Part shown: positions 34,568-43,446 of the stretch, piece by piece
How the letters are laid out: each line of letters begins with the position of its first letter
How positions within the stretch are numbered: position 1 is the first letter of the stretch
DNA from: Spirochaetaceae bacterium
Lineage (GTDB): Bacteria > Spirochaetota > Spirochaetia > Treponematales > Breznakiellaceae
Assembly (NCBI GenBank): GCA_031279015.1
Contig: JAITJI010000064.1
Location: 1 to 43,446 of the forward strand
Reading direction: 5' to 3'
DNA length: 43,446 nt
Made by a program: the position numbers and the translations under genes
The notes under the pieces: generated by a model
The model's input: only the letters and a program-made list of their open reading frames with translations
The model's database searches: none
What the model was told of the DNA's origin: nothing

Positions 34568-35528
34568 CATAACTCCGGAGGCCGGGGTCCGGGCCGTTTC
34601 TGATCCGGCATACAGCGCCGCTCCCTGCCCGGCCTGCGGGGAACGCTACGGGCAGGAGCTCATCGATCAGGCCCTGAAGACCTGCCCCGCCTGCGGTTAC
34701 CACTACCGCATGGAACCGGCGGAACGGCTCCTGTACCTGACCGATCCGGGGAGCTTTACCGAATTTTCGGCGAACCTCCGTTCCCTCAACCCCATTGACC
34801 TTTCGGGGTACGAGGAAAAACTCTCTGAAGCGGAAGCCAAGGCCCGGATGAAGGATGCGGTGATCACCGGAACCTGTACCATTGGGGGCAGGAGGATCAT
34901 CCTGGCCCTCATGTCCTTCAACTTCATGGGGGGGTCCATGGGTTCGGTGGTGGGAGAAAAGGTGAGCCGCGCCCTGCTCAGGGGAGTGGAAGAAAAACTG
35001 CCGGTCCTGATCTACACCACCTCCGGGGGCGCCCGGATGCAGGAGGGTATCTTTTCCCTGATGCAGATGGCAAAAACCGCCAGCGCCGCTGCGGAACTGG
35101 ACAAGGCAGGACTACCTTTTTTTATCGTCCTCTGCGATCCAACCACCGGGGGAGTCACCGCATCCTTTGCCATGCTGGCGGATATCACCATGGCCGAACC
35201 GGGAGCCCTCATCGGTTTTGCGGGCAAACGGGTCATAGAAGGGACCATCCGGCAGAATCTTCCCGAAAAATTCCAGCGGGCGGAATTTCAGCTTGAAAAG
35301 GGATTCGTGGATCTGATCGTCAAACGGCAGGATCAGGTCCGGATCATCGGGGAACTGCTGGACCTTCACGGCTTTGGCGTTTCCGGCGGACATGACGGCA
35401 ACAATACTACCAACAGCAACCCTGCGGACAGTAACGTTGACAACAGTAACGCTGCTGACAGTAACACTACCGACAGAAATTCTGCCGACAGTAACGCTGC
35501 CGGTGAATTCAAAAGGGGGAACCGGTGA
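34557..35528 (+). CDS. accD: Acetyl-CoA carboxylase carboxyltransferase beta subunit, with repeat-encoded tail
   Basis: AccD forms the carboxyltransferase with AccA. From ATG 34557 the protein is 323 residues. The zinc motif is Cys24, Cys27, Cys43 and Cys46 (CPAC, CPAC), and the core has the [11 protein letters not shown] motif near 155-165. In-frame starts also exist at 34542, 34527 and 34512, each with its own SD, so N-terminal forms with 5, 10 or 15 extra residues are possible. The last ~40 residues are an Asn/Ser/Asp-rich pentapeptide repeat. The gene overlaps accC by 11 bases and accA by four. Confidence 0.95.
   Translation: MPLDITPEAGVRAVSDPAYSAAPCPACGERYGQELIDQALKTCPACGYHYRMEPAERLLYLTDPGSFTEFSANLRSLNPIDLSGYEEKLSEAEAKARMKDAVITGTCTIGGRRIILALMSFNFMGGSMGSVVGEKVSRALLRGVEEKLPVLIYTTSGGARMQEGIFSLMQMAKTASAAAELDKAGLPFFIVLCDPTTGGVTASFAMLADITMAEPGALIGFAGKRVIEGTIRQNLPEKFQRAEFQLEKGFVDLIVKRQDQVRIIGELLDLHGFGVSGGHDGNNTTNSNPADSNVDNSNAADSNTTDRNSADSNAAGEFKRGNR
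35397..35501 (+). repeat. Degenerate 15-bp tandem repeat at the accD 3' end
   Basis: Seven in-frame 15-bp units encode pentapeptides of the form (N/D)-S-N-x-x: [44 protein letters not shown] or AACAGTAAC recurs. The tail follows the folded carboxyltransferase domain and precedes the ribosome binding site of accA by about ten bases. It is probably a disordered C-terminal extension. Confidence 0.85.
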
Positions 35529-36451
35529 CGGACACAACGGAGCTGCGGGAAAAACTGCGGGAATTCAGGGAACTGGCCGAAACCTCAGGGATAGACGCCG
35601 CAGGGGAACTGGAACGGCTTGCGGCAAAAATTGATGCAGCCTCCCAAACGGAGCGGACATGGAAGCAGGTTGAACTGGCCCGTCATCCGGAACGGCCTTA
35701 CGCCATGGATTACATCAACCGGATCTTTGACGCCTTTATAGAGTTGCACGGAGACCGGTATTACGGGGACGACCCTGCCGTAGTCGGCGGTCTGGGATTC
35801 CTCGCCGGGAGACCGGTCACCATCCTGGCAAACCAGAAGGGCAGAACCCTCAAGGAAAACGTGTTCCGCAACCACGGCATGGCCAGCCCCGAAGGCTACC
35901 GGAAGAGTCTGCGGCTTGCCCGGGAAGCCGAAAAATTCAGGCGGCCCATCATCACCTTTGTGGATACCTCCGGCGCCTACCCCGGCATCGGCGCCGAGGA
36001 GCGGGGCATCGGGGAGGCCATTGCCCGGAACCTTCGGGAATTCAGTCAGTTAAAAACCCCCATAGTCTGCATCATCATCGGCGAGGGGGGTTCCGGGGGC
36101 GCCCTGGGGCTCTGCGTGGGGGACAAGATCTACATGCTGGAAAACGCCATCTATTCGGTGATCAGCCCCGAAGGTTGCGCATCAATACTGCTCCGGGACG
36201 CCAGCCGCGCAAAGGATGCGGCGGCCATGCTGAGGATAACCAGCGCAGACCTCTTGTCCTTCAAGGTAATCAACGGTATCATCCCCGAACCCGGCGGGGG
36301 CGCCCACCTGGACCCCGGCGGATCCGCCCGGCTTATCCGGGAAACCCTGATCCGGGAGGTGGAGGATCTGGGCCGCCGGAATCCTGCGGTTTTGGTCCGT
36401 TACCGGAATCTCAAGATCCGCAAGATCGGCCACTGGAACGAAGAAGGCTGA
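35525..36451 (+). CDS. accA: Acetyl-CoA carboxylase carboxyltransferase alpha subunit
   Basis: AccA is the partner of AccD in making malonyl-CoA. The 308-residue protein has the alpha-subunit blocks [20 protein letters not shown] near 102-121, [16 protein letters not shown] near 141-156 and [11 protein letters not shown] near 181-191. It starts with GTG at 35525, overlapping the accD stop (GTGA), with AAAAGGGGG upstream. It is the last gene of the operon; the next gene is convergent. No strong terminator is visible in 36452-36486. Confidence 0.95.
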   Translation: MTDTTELREKLREFRELAETSGIDAAGELERLAAKIDAASQTERTWKQVELARHPERPYAMDYINRIFDAFIELHGDRYYGDDPAVVGGLGFLAGRPVTILANQKGRTLKENVFRNHGMASPEGYRKSLRLAREAEKFRRPIITFVDTSGAYPGIGAEERGIGEAIARNLREFSQLKTPIVCIIIGEGGSGGALGLCVGDKIYMLENAIYSVISPEGCASILLRDASRAKDAAAMLRITSADLLSFKVINGIIPEPGGGAHLDPGGSARLIRETLIREVEDLGRRNPAVLVRYRNLKIRKIGHWNEEG

Positions 36452-36486
36452 GGAGGCCCGATTTCTCACCGACCCGGGGCCGGCGC

Positions 36487-38196
36487 CTATTTCCGGATCT
36501 TATCCGCCGGCAGCCATTTGCGCAGGCATGCATTGAGGGATGCAAATTCGATGGGCTTGGACAGGAGGCCGCTGAAGCTATTCTCCAAAAACATGGTTTC
36601 CGCCCCGTTGATGACATTGGCGGTAAGGGCGATGATCGGCAGATTCTGCCAGGCATCTCCCAGGGCGCGGATCTGCCGGGTGGTTTCTATCCCATCCATC
36701 TCCGGCATCATGTGATCCATAAAGATGAGGTCGTAGGCGTTTTTCTGAACCAGTTCAATGGCAACAGAACCCTTTGCCGCCAGATCCGCCTTGATATCAA
36801 AACTCTCAAGCATCGCTTCGGTAAGTTCCAGGTTAATCTCGATATCGTCCACCACGAGGACCTTCGCACCGGGGGCGGAAAATTCCTCCACCTTGGCGGA
36901 AGCATCTTCCCCGGCCCCTTCCTCCGCCAGGGTCCAGGGGAGGGCCACGGAAAAGGTAGACCCCATGCCGTATTTGCTCTTAAGCCAGAGCTTACCGCCC
37001 ATGAGTCCGCAGAGCCGGTAACAGATCGCCAGTCCCAAACCGGTACCAACCACATTCCGGTTTTTCCTGGTGTCAAGCTGCTCAAAGGGCTTAAAGAGCT
37101 TGCCCGCATCCTCCGGCCGTATGCCGATCCCGGAATCTTCCACATCAAACCGGAGATCACCGTCGGAGCTCAGCCATGCGGAAAACCGCACATGCCCCTG
37201 GGGGGTATACTTCATCGCATTGGAGAGGAGATTGGTTAAAACCTGCCGCAGCCGGTTTTCGTCACCGTGGACAAAGGCGGGAACCTTGTCGTCCACATGA
37301 AAATCAAAGCTGAGTTTTTTCTCTTTTAACATGAAGGCGAACATGACTTCCAGATTGTCCAGCAGGGAACGCAGGTTATAATCCGCATTGATGATCTCCA
37401 GCTTTCCCGCTTCAATCTTGGAAAAATCCAGTATGTCGTTGATGATGGTCAGGAGGGATTGGGCGGATTTTCTGATGTCCCCCAGGTACTTGCTCTGGGT
37501 ATCGTCCGGATTGGTCCGGCTTAGAAGCTCATTGAACCCCAGGATCGCGTTCATGGGGGTCCGGATCTCATGGGACATGACCGCAAGGAAATCCGACTTG
37601 GCCCTGTTGGCGGCTTCCGCCCGCTCCTTTTCCCGGAGAAAATCGGTAAAATCGATAAATACCGCCAGCACCCCTGCGCTGATCCCCGCGTCTGCCCACC
37701 GGACGCTGCCAATACTGCGGAGTTCAATGGAATAGTACCGGCTTTCCCCGTTTTGACCAAAGTCTATCCACTGGTTAAGGGTCATCGTGTCTTTGCTGAA
37801 GACCACCGTGTTGATGGCCTTTGCAAATTCGGTAAGATCCTCCGGCTCAAGATAGCGGCTGAAGACCTCCCGGTAGGTTTTATTCCTGATGATGTCAAAA
37901 TTATGAATACCCGTGAGGGTTAAAAACATCTTGGTGCTTAACACCAGCCGCCCGGTGTCATCCAGCAGCAGGATGATGTTCGGACAACTATCCAGAAGCA
38001 TATCCGTATAGGCCCGCTGCTTCGCATTGGCCGCAGTTAAAACCGTACCCAGCGTTTCCTTGGCCTCCACGGTACGGCTAACCTTGTCAAGGAAACTTTT
38101 TGTTACCCGCAGTTCCCGGGCTAGTTTTGCATTCTCCAGTTTCAGCCGTGCTATTTCTTCCTCCGGTGAAACCGTTTTGTCATCCGCTGATGACAC
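36487..38196 (-). CDS. Hybrid sensor histidine kinase with receiver domain
   Basis: This 569-residue kinase, from GTG 38196, has no membrane segment. It has an N-terminal coiled coil (about 8-60), a PAS-like domain (about 65-185), a HisKA domain with the phospho-acceptor His209 in [15 protein letters not shown], an ATPase domain with DVEDSGIGI and GTGLGLAI, and a C-terminal receiver with Asp494 in [12 protein letters not shown]. No Hpt or output domain follows, so it must pass phosphate to a separate partner. The open frame reaches 38256, inside the FIST gene; the GTG at 38196 has AGGGGGA upstream. It is probably cotranscribed with the FIST protein, a likely input partner. Confidence 0.93.
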   Translation of the reverse strand: MSSADDKTVSPEEEIARLKLENAKLARELRVTKSFLDKVSRTVEAKETLGTVLTAANAKQRAYTDMLLDSCPNIILLLDDTGRLVLSTKMFLTLTGIHNFDIIRNKTYREVFSRYLEPEDLTEFAKAINTVVFSKDTMTLNQWIDFGQNGESRYYSIELRSIGSVRWADAGISAGVLAVFIDFTDFLREKERAEAANRAKSDFLAVMSHEIRTPMNAILGFNELLSRTNPDDTQSKYLGDIRKSAQSLLTIINDILDFSKIEAGKLEIINADYNLRSLLDNLEVMFAFMLKEKKLSFDFHVDDKVPAFVHGDENRLRQVLTNLLSNAMKYTPQGHVRFSAWLSSDGDLRFDVEDSGIGIRPEDAGKLFKPFEQLDTRKNRNVVGTGLGLAICYRLCGLMGGKLWLKSKYGMGSTFSVALPWTLAEEGAGEDASAKVEEFSAPGAKVLVVDDIEINLELTEAMLESFDIKADLAAKGSVAIELVQKNAYDLIFMDHMMPEMDGIETTRQIRALGDAWQNLPIIALTANVINGAETMFLENSFSGLLSKPIEFASLNACLRKWLPADKIRK

Positions 38197-38206
38197 AAAG
38201 ATCCCC

Positions 38207-39364
38207 CTAAAAGATACAGAGAATAATGGTGTTGTTATGAAACCGATTAATTGCAAAGGCGGCGTTTATCCGGGTTGGACAAATTTCACCTCCCGAATAG
38301 GCCAGCAGGGCCGGCACCTTTCCGGCAATCTCCCCCCGGACAAGATCCACCTCCGCAAAGAGATCGCTCCCCAGGGACATGCTGCGGGATATGCAGGAGT
38401 ACCCAAGGATGACCGACGGACTTTCTACCTCCCTCAGGGCTTGTCCTATGAGTTTCCCCGAGGTAAGGAGCACGTCCCCCTTGTCAAACACCCCTATGTA
38501 GAGGGTCGAACCCTCGGGCATTGTCCCGGCGCAGATGGCGTGTTTTTGCTCATTCAAACCGATGAACACCTTGGATACCATGGGGGTCCCGTCCCCATAG
38601 TCCAGCATGAAGGGAAGGGAGGTCATGGCATAGCTGGTCTCACTTGCCTTGGTAAGCCCCAGATTCTCAAAGAATTCCACCACCGGCCGGCCGTTTACCT
38701 CCTTCAGGATATGCCCTTGGGAGGAGGTGATCAGCGCCGCCCTATCGAGAAGCTTATCCTCCGAAATGGCGGCGAGGTAAAAATGGGGGTTAATGTTACC
38801 GTAGCACAGGATCAGGGACATCCTGTCCCGGTAGTGCTCCCCATTATACACCATATAACATTCCCGGAAATCTGAGGTATCATCCACCGCCAGGGTCCCG
38901 AAACAGGGCGCTCCCCCGGAGATCCGGGAGATGACATCAACATAGCCGTCCCCGGAATTTTCCAGCAGAAAGGGGGCAAAGGTGAAGATAAGGGCGGGCT
39001 TCTCCCCTCCGGAAACCCTGGTATAGGCTTCTTCAATCGCCTTCCCCGAATCTGTCCGCAGGGAGGAGGTGATCACGGTTTTGAACTCCACATCATCACT
39101 GGTCAGGATCAGGATGGTCAAAAGCAGAGTACCCTGGCTTTCATTGGTTGCCTGCACCGATGAGATGGTCCCGGCTGTATCAAAGGGGAGACTCGCGCAT
39201 ATCGCCTTTGCCGTTCCTGCAAGCACGAATTCGTAATGACAGGCGATAATCCCCACGGTGTTTTTGAGAAACCCCGGCCCCTTCTCCAGCTGCGCCTGTA
39301 TCTCTTCCACCGCAGCCGCCGGATCATCAATGTTTTCCGTAAAAACCGTTAAAGCACGGATCAT
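38207..39364 (-). CDS. FIST-domain sensor protein
   Basis: This 385-residue cytoplasmic protein matches the FIST N and FIST C arrangement. The N-terminal part (about 1-210) has the conserved pattern of [13 protein letters not shown] and the [10 protein letters not shown] segment, and the C-terminal part ends with [12 protein letters not shown] near 355, typical of FIST C. FIST proteins are known as small-ligand input modules near signalling genes. AGGAGG precedes the ATG. The kinase gene starts ten bases after its stop; tpiA lies 39 bases upstream. The ligand is unknown. Confidence 0.85.
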   Translation of the reverse strand: MIRALTVFTENIDDPAAAVEEIQAQLEKGPGFLKNTVGIIACHYEFVLAGTAKAICASLPFDTAGTISSVQATNESQGTLLLTILILTSDDVEFKTVITSSLRTDSGKAIEEAYTRVSGGEKPALIFTFAPFLLENSGDGYVDVISRISGGAPCFGTLAVDDTSDFRECYMVYNGEHYRDRMSLILCYGNINPHFYLAAISEDKLLDRAALITSSQGHILKEVNGRPVVEFFENLGLTKASETSYAMTSLPFMLDYGDGTPMVSKVFIGLNEQKHAICAGTMPEGSTLYIGVFDKGDVLLTSGKLIGQALREVESPSVILGYSCISRSMSLGSDLFAEVDLVRGEIAGKVPALLAYSGGEICPTRINAAFAINRFHNNTIILCIF

Positions 39365-39403
39365 GTCTTCCTCCTTGTATTTACCTGCCCGGCGATTGCC
39401 TTT

Positions 39404-40153
39404 TTAACTGAATTTCGCAATGGGCACAAAGGTCTCCGGCTTAAGAGCCGCTCCGCCCACCAGGGCGCCGTCAATATTCTCTTTAGCCATAAGCAGGGCA
39501 GCGTTATCGGGCTTTACCGATCCGCCGTACTGGATGATAATATCCCCGGCGGCCTTTGCACCGTAGAGCTTCCCCACCACCCCACGGATAGAGGCGTGGA
39601 TGGCATCTGCATCCTCGGGAGTGGCGGTCTTACCGGTTCCGATGGCCCACACAGGCTCATAGGCAATGGTCACCCGGCTCAGATCCGTTGCGGAAACCCC
39701 CGCAAGACCCTTAACGGTCTGGGTCTCGCAAACCTGTTCCGCCTTGCCCGCTTCCCGTTCTGCCAAAAGTTCCCCCACGCAGAGGATCACCTCAAGGTGA
39801 TGCTGCAAAGCCAGCTTCACCTTCCTGTTGATGAGTTCATCATCTTCCTTATAGGTATGCCGCCGCTCGCTGTGCCCCAGAATCACCGCCTGGACTCCCA
39901 GGTCCTTGAGTTGCAAAACCGAAACTTCCCCCGTATGGGCCCCCTGCTCTTCGGGGGCGCAGTTCTGGGCCCCCAGGAGTATGTTGGTCCCCCGGATAAT
40001 AGCCCCCACGGTCTCAAGACTCGTAAAGGCAGGGGCCACAAGGTACTTATGCTTCCCATCCTTTAACTGGCTCACCAGCGCCCCGGCCAGCTCTGCCGCT
40101 TCAGCCCGGGTTTTATGCATCTTCCAGTTTCCCGCAATGTAATAAGTTCTCAT
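39404..40153 (-). CDS. tpiA: Triosephosphate isomerase
   Basis: The enzyme interconverts dihydroxyacetone phosphate and glyceraldehyde-3-phosphate. The protein is 249 residues from ATG 40153; a GTG at 40162 is only two bases from the AGGAG, whereas the ATG has better spacing. Catalytic Lys11 is in GNWKMHK, His94 in GHSERR and Glu166 in AYEPVWAIGTG. Third glycolytic gene of gapA-pgk-tpiA. Confidence 0.96.
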   Translation of the reverse strand: MRTYYIAGNWKMHKTRAEAAELAGALVSQLKDGKHKYLVAPAFTSLETVGAIIRGTNILLGAQNCAPEEQGAHTGEVSVLQLKDLGVQAVILGHSERRHTYKEDDELINRKVKLALQHHLEVILCVGELLAEREAGKAEQVCETQTVKGLAGVSATDLSRVTIAYEPVWAIGTGKTATPEDADAIHASIRGVVGKLYGAKAAGDIIIQYGGSVKPDNAALLMAKENIDGALVGGAALKPETFVPIAKFS

Positions 40154-40229
40154 ATTTTTCACACTCCTATAGTTTAGACAACAACCGGCAGGAAAGGGGC
40201 AGAGGCGGATTCGCCCCGGCCCTACCCCT

Positions 40230-41492
40230 TCAGCCCCTGGTTACTTCGATGCCCGGCAGTTTTTTGCCTTCCAGCAGTTCCAGGGAAGCGCCGCCTCCGG
40301 TGGAAACGTGGCTCATCTTTGAGGCAAGACCGAATTTGTTCACCGCCGCCACGGAATCACCGCCCCCGACTACGGTAATAGCCCCCCTTCCGGTAGCCTC
40401 CGCTACGAGTTTTGCCACCTCTTCGGTACCCTTTGCAAAGGCGTCAAATTCAAAGACCCCTACGGGGCCGTTCCAGACGATGGTTTTCGCTTTGGCAAGG
40501 ACTTCCCGGTACTTTGCCAGGGTTTCGGGACCCACGTCAAGGCCCATGAGGTTGGCGGGAAGATCGACGCCCTCCACCGGTACCGGTTTTGCGGCGGCAT
40601 CAAAGGTTTCGGCCCCCACATGATCCACCGGCAGGAGGATCTCCACACCGGCTTTTTTTGCGGCCTCCAGGATAGCCTTGGCAGTATCCAGTTGATCATC
40701 CTCCACCAGAGATTTCCCGATCCGGCAGCCCTGAGCCTTGAGGAAGGTATAGGCCATACCCCCGCCGATAACCAGGGCGGCGGCGTTTTTGAGGAGGCTC
40801 TCCAGAACCGCTATCTTGGAGGAAACCTTGGCCCCCCCGATGATGGCCACCAGGGGTTTTTGGGGATTCGTCACAATGGGCTCAAGGTAATTGACCTCCT
40901 TTTCCATGAGGAAGCCCGCCACAGACAGGGGAACAAATTTCGCAATGGAGGCGGTGGATGCGTGATCCCGGTGGGCGGTACCGAAGGCATCGTTCACAAA
41001 GATCTCTCCATAGGAGGCCAGCTCTTTGGCCAGCTTGTCCCGATCCGACGCCTCCTTGGCGGTTTCCTCCTTGTGAAACCGGGTATTTTCCAGCATGATC
41101 ACCGAGCCGTCCTTTTGGGATTCGATAAAGGCCTTTTTGCCGTAGTCAGAATCCTCCCCGGCAAAGATCACCGGCTTTCCCAGCTTCTTTTCGAGATAGG
41201 CGGCCACCGGGGCCATCCGGTGTTTTGCCCGGATATAGGCGGCCTCGTCAAAGGGTTTGCCATCCTTTTCGGCCTTTTCCCGGGCCTTTTTGGCATCCTT
41301 TGCAGGGTCCCCCAGATGGCTCATCAGGGTCAGGGTCTTTACCCCCTGGTCCAGGATATACTTAATCGTAGGAAGGGCCGCGGTAATCCGGGTATCATCC
41401 TGCACCACCCCGTCCTTCATGGGTACATTAAAATCTACCCGCATGATCACCCGCTTTCCCGCTAGATTCACATCTTTAACCGTCTTAATCAT
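40230..41492 (-). CDS. pgk: Phosphoglycerate kinase
   Basis: The enzyme makes ATP from 1,3-bisphosphoglycerate. The protein is 420 residues. Substrate-binding RVDFNVPM (19-26) is at the N-terminus, AIIGGAKVSSK is mid-chain, and the nucleotide-side VVGGGDSVAAV is near 373-383. It is slightly longer than average, with a Lys/Glu-rich insertion near 67-83 (KDAKKAREKAEKDGK). CGGAGGA precedes the ATG. A weak terminator lies between it and gapA. Confidence 0.96.
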   Translation of the reverse strand: MIKTVKDVNLAGKRVIMRVDFNVPMKDGVVQDDTRITAALPTIKYILDQGVKTLTLMSHLGDPAKDAKKAREKAEKDGKPFDEAAYIRAKHRMAPVAAYLEKKLGKPVIFAGEDSDYGKKAFIESQKDGSVIMLENTRFHKEETAKEASDRDKLAKELASYGEIFVNDAFGTAHRDHASTASIAKFVPLSVAGFLMEKEVNYLEPIVTNPQKPLVAIIGGAKVSSKIAVLESLLKNAAALVIGGGMAYTFLKAQGCRIGKSLVEDDQLDTAKAILEAAKKAGVEILLPVDHVGAETFDAAAKPVPVEGVDLPANLMGLDVGPETLAKYREVLAKAKTIVWNGPVGVFEFDAFAKGTEEVAKLVAEATGRGAITVVGGGDSVAAVNKFGLASKMSHVSTGGGASLELLEGKKLPGIEVTRG

Positions 41493-41512
41493 GTTAATTC
41501 CTCCGTTTCTGT

Positions 41513-41530
41513 AAAAAAGGCCCCGGCCTT
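41513..41530 (-). terminator. Possible partial terminator between gapA and pgk
   Basis: On the minus strand AAGGC (41530-41526) pairs with GCCTT (41521-41517) around a short loop, followed by a run of T ending at 41513. Alternative CCCC/GGGG pairing is possible just upstream. It lies 20 bases before the pgk ATG, so it would reduce pgk-tpiA relative to gapA or act with another signal. Confidence 0.48.
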
Positions 41531-41624
41531 GGGGTGGACGGAGCCTCTCTTTAAAATCAAACCGCTCTTACACACTTTGCAGCCGGAAAGCGCTGGGATT
41601 CCCGGCAAGATCCGACCTTCACTG

Positions 41625-42710
<1,086 letters not shown>

Positions 42711-42716
42711 TTATTA

Positions 42717-42746
42717 AGTATAATAAAGATAGAAGGAAAATTGCAA
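42717..42746 (-). promoter_or_regulatory. Promoter of gapA
   Basis: TTGCAA (42746-42741), 18 bases and TATACT (42722-42717) on the minus strand give a start near 42710, about 20 bases before the gapA ATG. Confidence 0.55.
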
Positions 42747-42817
42747 GAGGGGCAGGCTATGGTTCATTTTACGTGGCGCAACACGGAGGTATCAGCCGGG
42801 AGATCCCCGCGGAGCCT

Positions 42818-43369
42818 TCAATGAATCAGGGCGGACAGGTACTTTCGCCGGGATTCCACCAGGGATTGCAGCTCCGCAAGCATGGCCCTGTCCACATCCC
42901 CGGCAATGGGGAAGATATACCGTACCGTTTCCTCGGTATACCGGTTAATAAATTCGGGGTCGATAACAAAACCAAGGGAGATCATGTTGGATATCCGATC
43001 CGCCACCTTGAGGATCTTTGCATTCCGGGAACCGCCTTCGTGGATTCGGGTGAGAAATTCCGGCTTTGTCTCCCCGGGAAAGCGGGTTACCTCCAGGACC
43101 AGATCGTAAACTGCGGGACTCTCATAATCCACCGCAAGGATGAGATTGTGGTTAAAATCCGGTACATCCTCGATAAGATCATGGATCACCGAAGCCTTGA
43201 GGAGCACCGAATCGATATACCCGTAGTCGATGAGGGTCGCCATCGTATCGAGCTGATGCCGGAACATGTTGCCCCCTCCCTCCCGGACTTTGCCGATAAG
43301 GGCGGTGGCAAGCTGCATGTAGGGGGCAAGATAGGTACTCTTTAGATGAAGCATCTCCTCGGTGGTCAT
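42818..43369 (-). CDS. HD-domain phosphohydrolase-like protein (RelA/SpoT hydrolase-like)
   Basis: This 183-residue protein carries an HD metal-binding pattern: His38 in FRHQLDT, His63-Asp64 in SVIHDLIED, and Asp124 in KVADRISNM. The spacing, and the ED pair after HD, resemble the ppGpp hydrolase domain of SpoT and Mesh1-like proteins. There is no synthetase domain, so a stand-alone nucleotide pyrophosphohydrolase is possible; the substrate is not known. It starts only a few bases after the upstream gene stop. Confidence 0.75.
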   Translation of the reverse strand: MTTEEMLHLKSTYLAPYMQLATALIGKVREGGGNMFRHQLDTMATLIDYGYIDSVLLKASVIHDLIEDVPDFNHNLILAVDYESPAVYDLVLEVTRFPGETKPEFLTRIHEGGSRNAKILKVADRISNMISLGFVIDPEFINRYTEETVRYIFPIAGDVDRAMLAELQSLVESRRKYLSALIH

Positions 43370-43372
43370 ATA

Positions 43373-43446
43373 TCACCCCATATCGCGGATATAGGATTCC
43401 AATTTCGCAGTCCGCTCCAGGGTTCCCTCCAGCTTGCGTTTCTCCC
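43373..43446 (-). CDS. Partial CDS, C-terminal end of an unidentified coiled-coil protein
   Basis: A frame enters from the window edge and ends with TGA at 43375-43373, four bases before the HD gene ATG. The 23 visible residues are charged and helical (EKRKLEGTLERTAKLE, then SYIRDMG). The tight spacing suggests the same operon as the HD protein. Too short to name. Confidence 0.5.
   Translation of the reverse strand, partial: EKRKLEGTLERTAKLESYIRDMG

Overview
This is a GC-rich bacterial chromosome segment, almost fully coding, that looks like a spirochaete of the Treponema group, possibly the free-living or gut-associated lineages. The main pointers are a FabV/TER-type enoyl reductase close to the Treponema denticola enzyme as I remember it, a GGKK-type exported solute-binding protein, and the mix of anabolic and sugar genes. 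No species assignment is claimed. I see no tRNA, rRNA, CRISPR array, insertion sequence or prophage; this is a housekeeping region with some unusual regulatory and repeat structure.

Layout. 1-2880 (minus): an ECF transporter energy module (EcfT plus two EcfA ATPases), led by an undescribed Cys-rich mini-ORF and followed by a gene cut by the edge. 2880-3300: non-coding, with a strong nested hairpin and the leuS promoter. 3305-9075 (plus): leuS, two exported proteins of unknown function, and a nitroreductase. 9127-11340 (minus): a DAHP synthase-prephenate dehydrogenase operon behind a clear leader-peptide attenuator with six consecutive Tyr codons. 11391-12275 (minus): a DapF-fold racemase that resembles CntK (histidine racemase) more than true DapF. 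12509-14872 (plus): a polar amino acid ABC transporter. 14965-17132 (minus): serS and a monofunctional biotin ligase. 17136-18584 (plus): a MATE exporter. 18645-25610 (minus): argC-argJ-argB-argD and a GH3 beta-glucosidase, with an ARG-box-like palindrome on the argC promoter. 25917-26750 (plus): a Cys-motif protein and a TPR lipoprotein.

26875-36451 (plus) is a compact ten-gene type II fatty acid locus: fabH-fabD-fabG-fabF-fabZ-fabV-accB-accC-accD-accA. It holds all four acetyl-CoA carboxylase subunits and one full elongation cycle with FabV as the enoyl reductase, but no acyl carrier protein gene. The biotin ligase at 16284-17132 would charge AccB. The accC/accD junction is a four-copy 15-bp tandem repeat in which every copy carries a Shine-Dalgarno sequence and an in-frame accD start codon. 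The 3' end of accD is a second, degenerate seven-copy 15-bp repeat. 36487-42746 (minus): gapA-pgk-tpiA followed by a FIST sensor protein and a hybrid histidine kinase. 42818-43446 (minus): a RelA/SpoT-like HD protein and the tail of another gene.

The most notable points are the tyrosine attenuator at 11098-11340, the tandem translation-start array at accC/accD, the CntK-like racemase, the palindrome in front of fabH, and the nested hairpin before leuS. Start sites were moved from the longest reading frame where a ribosome binding site or family alignment favoured another codon; these cases are stated.
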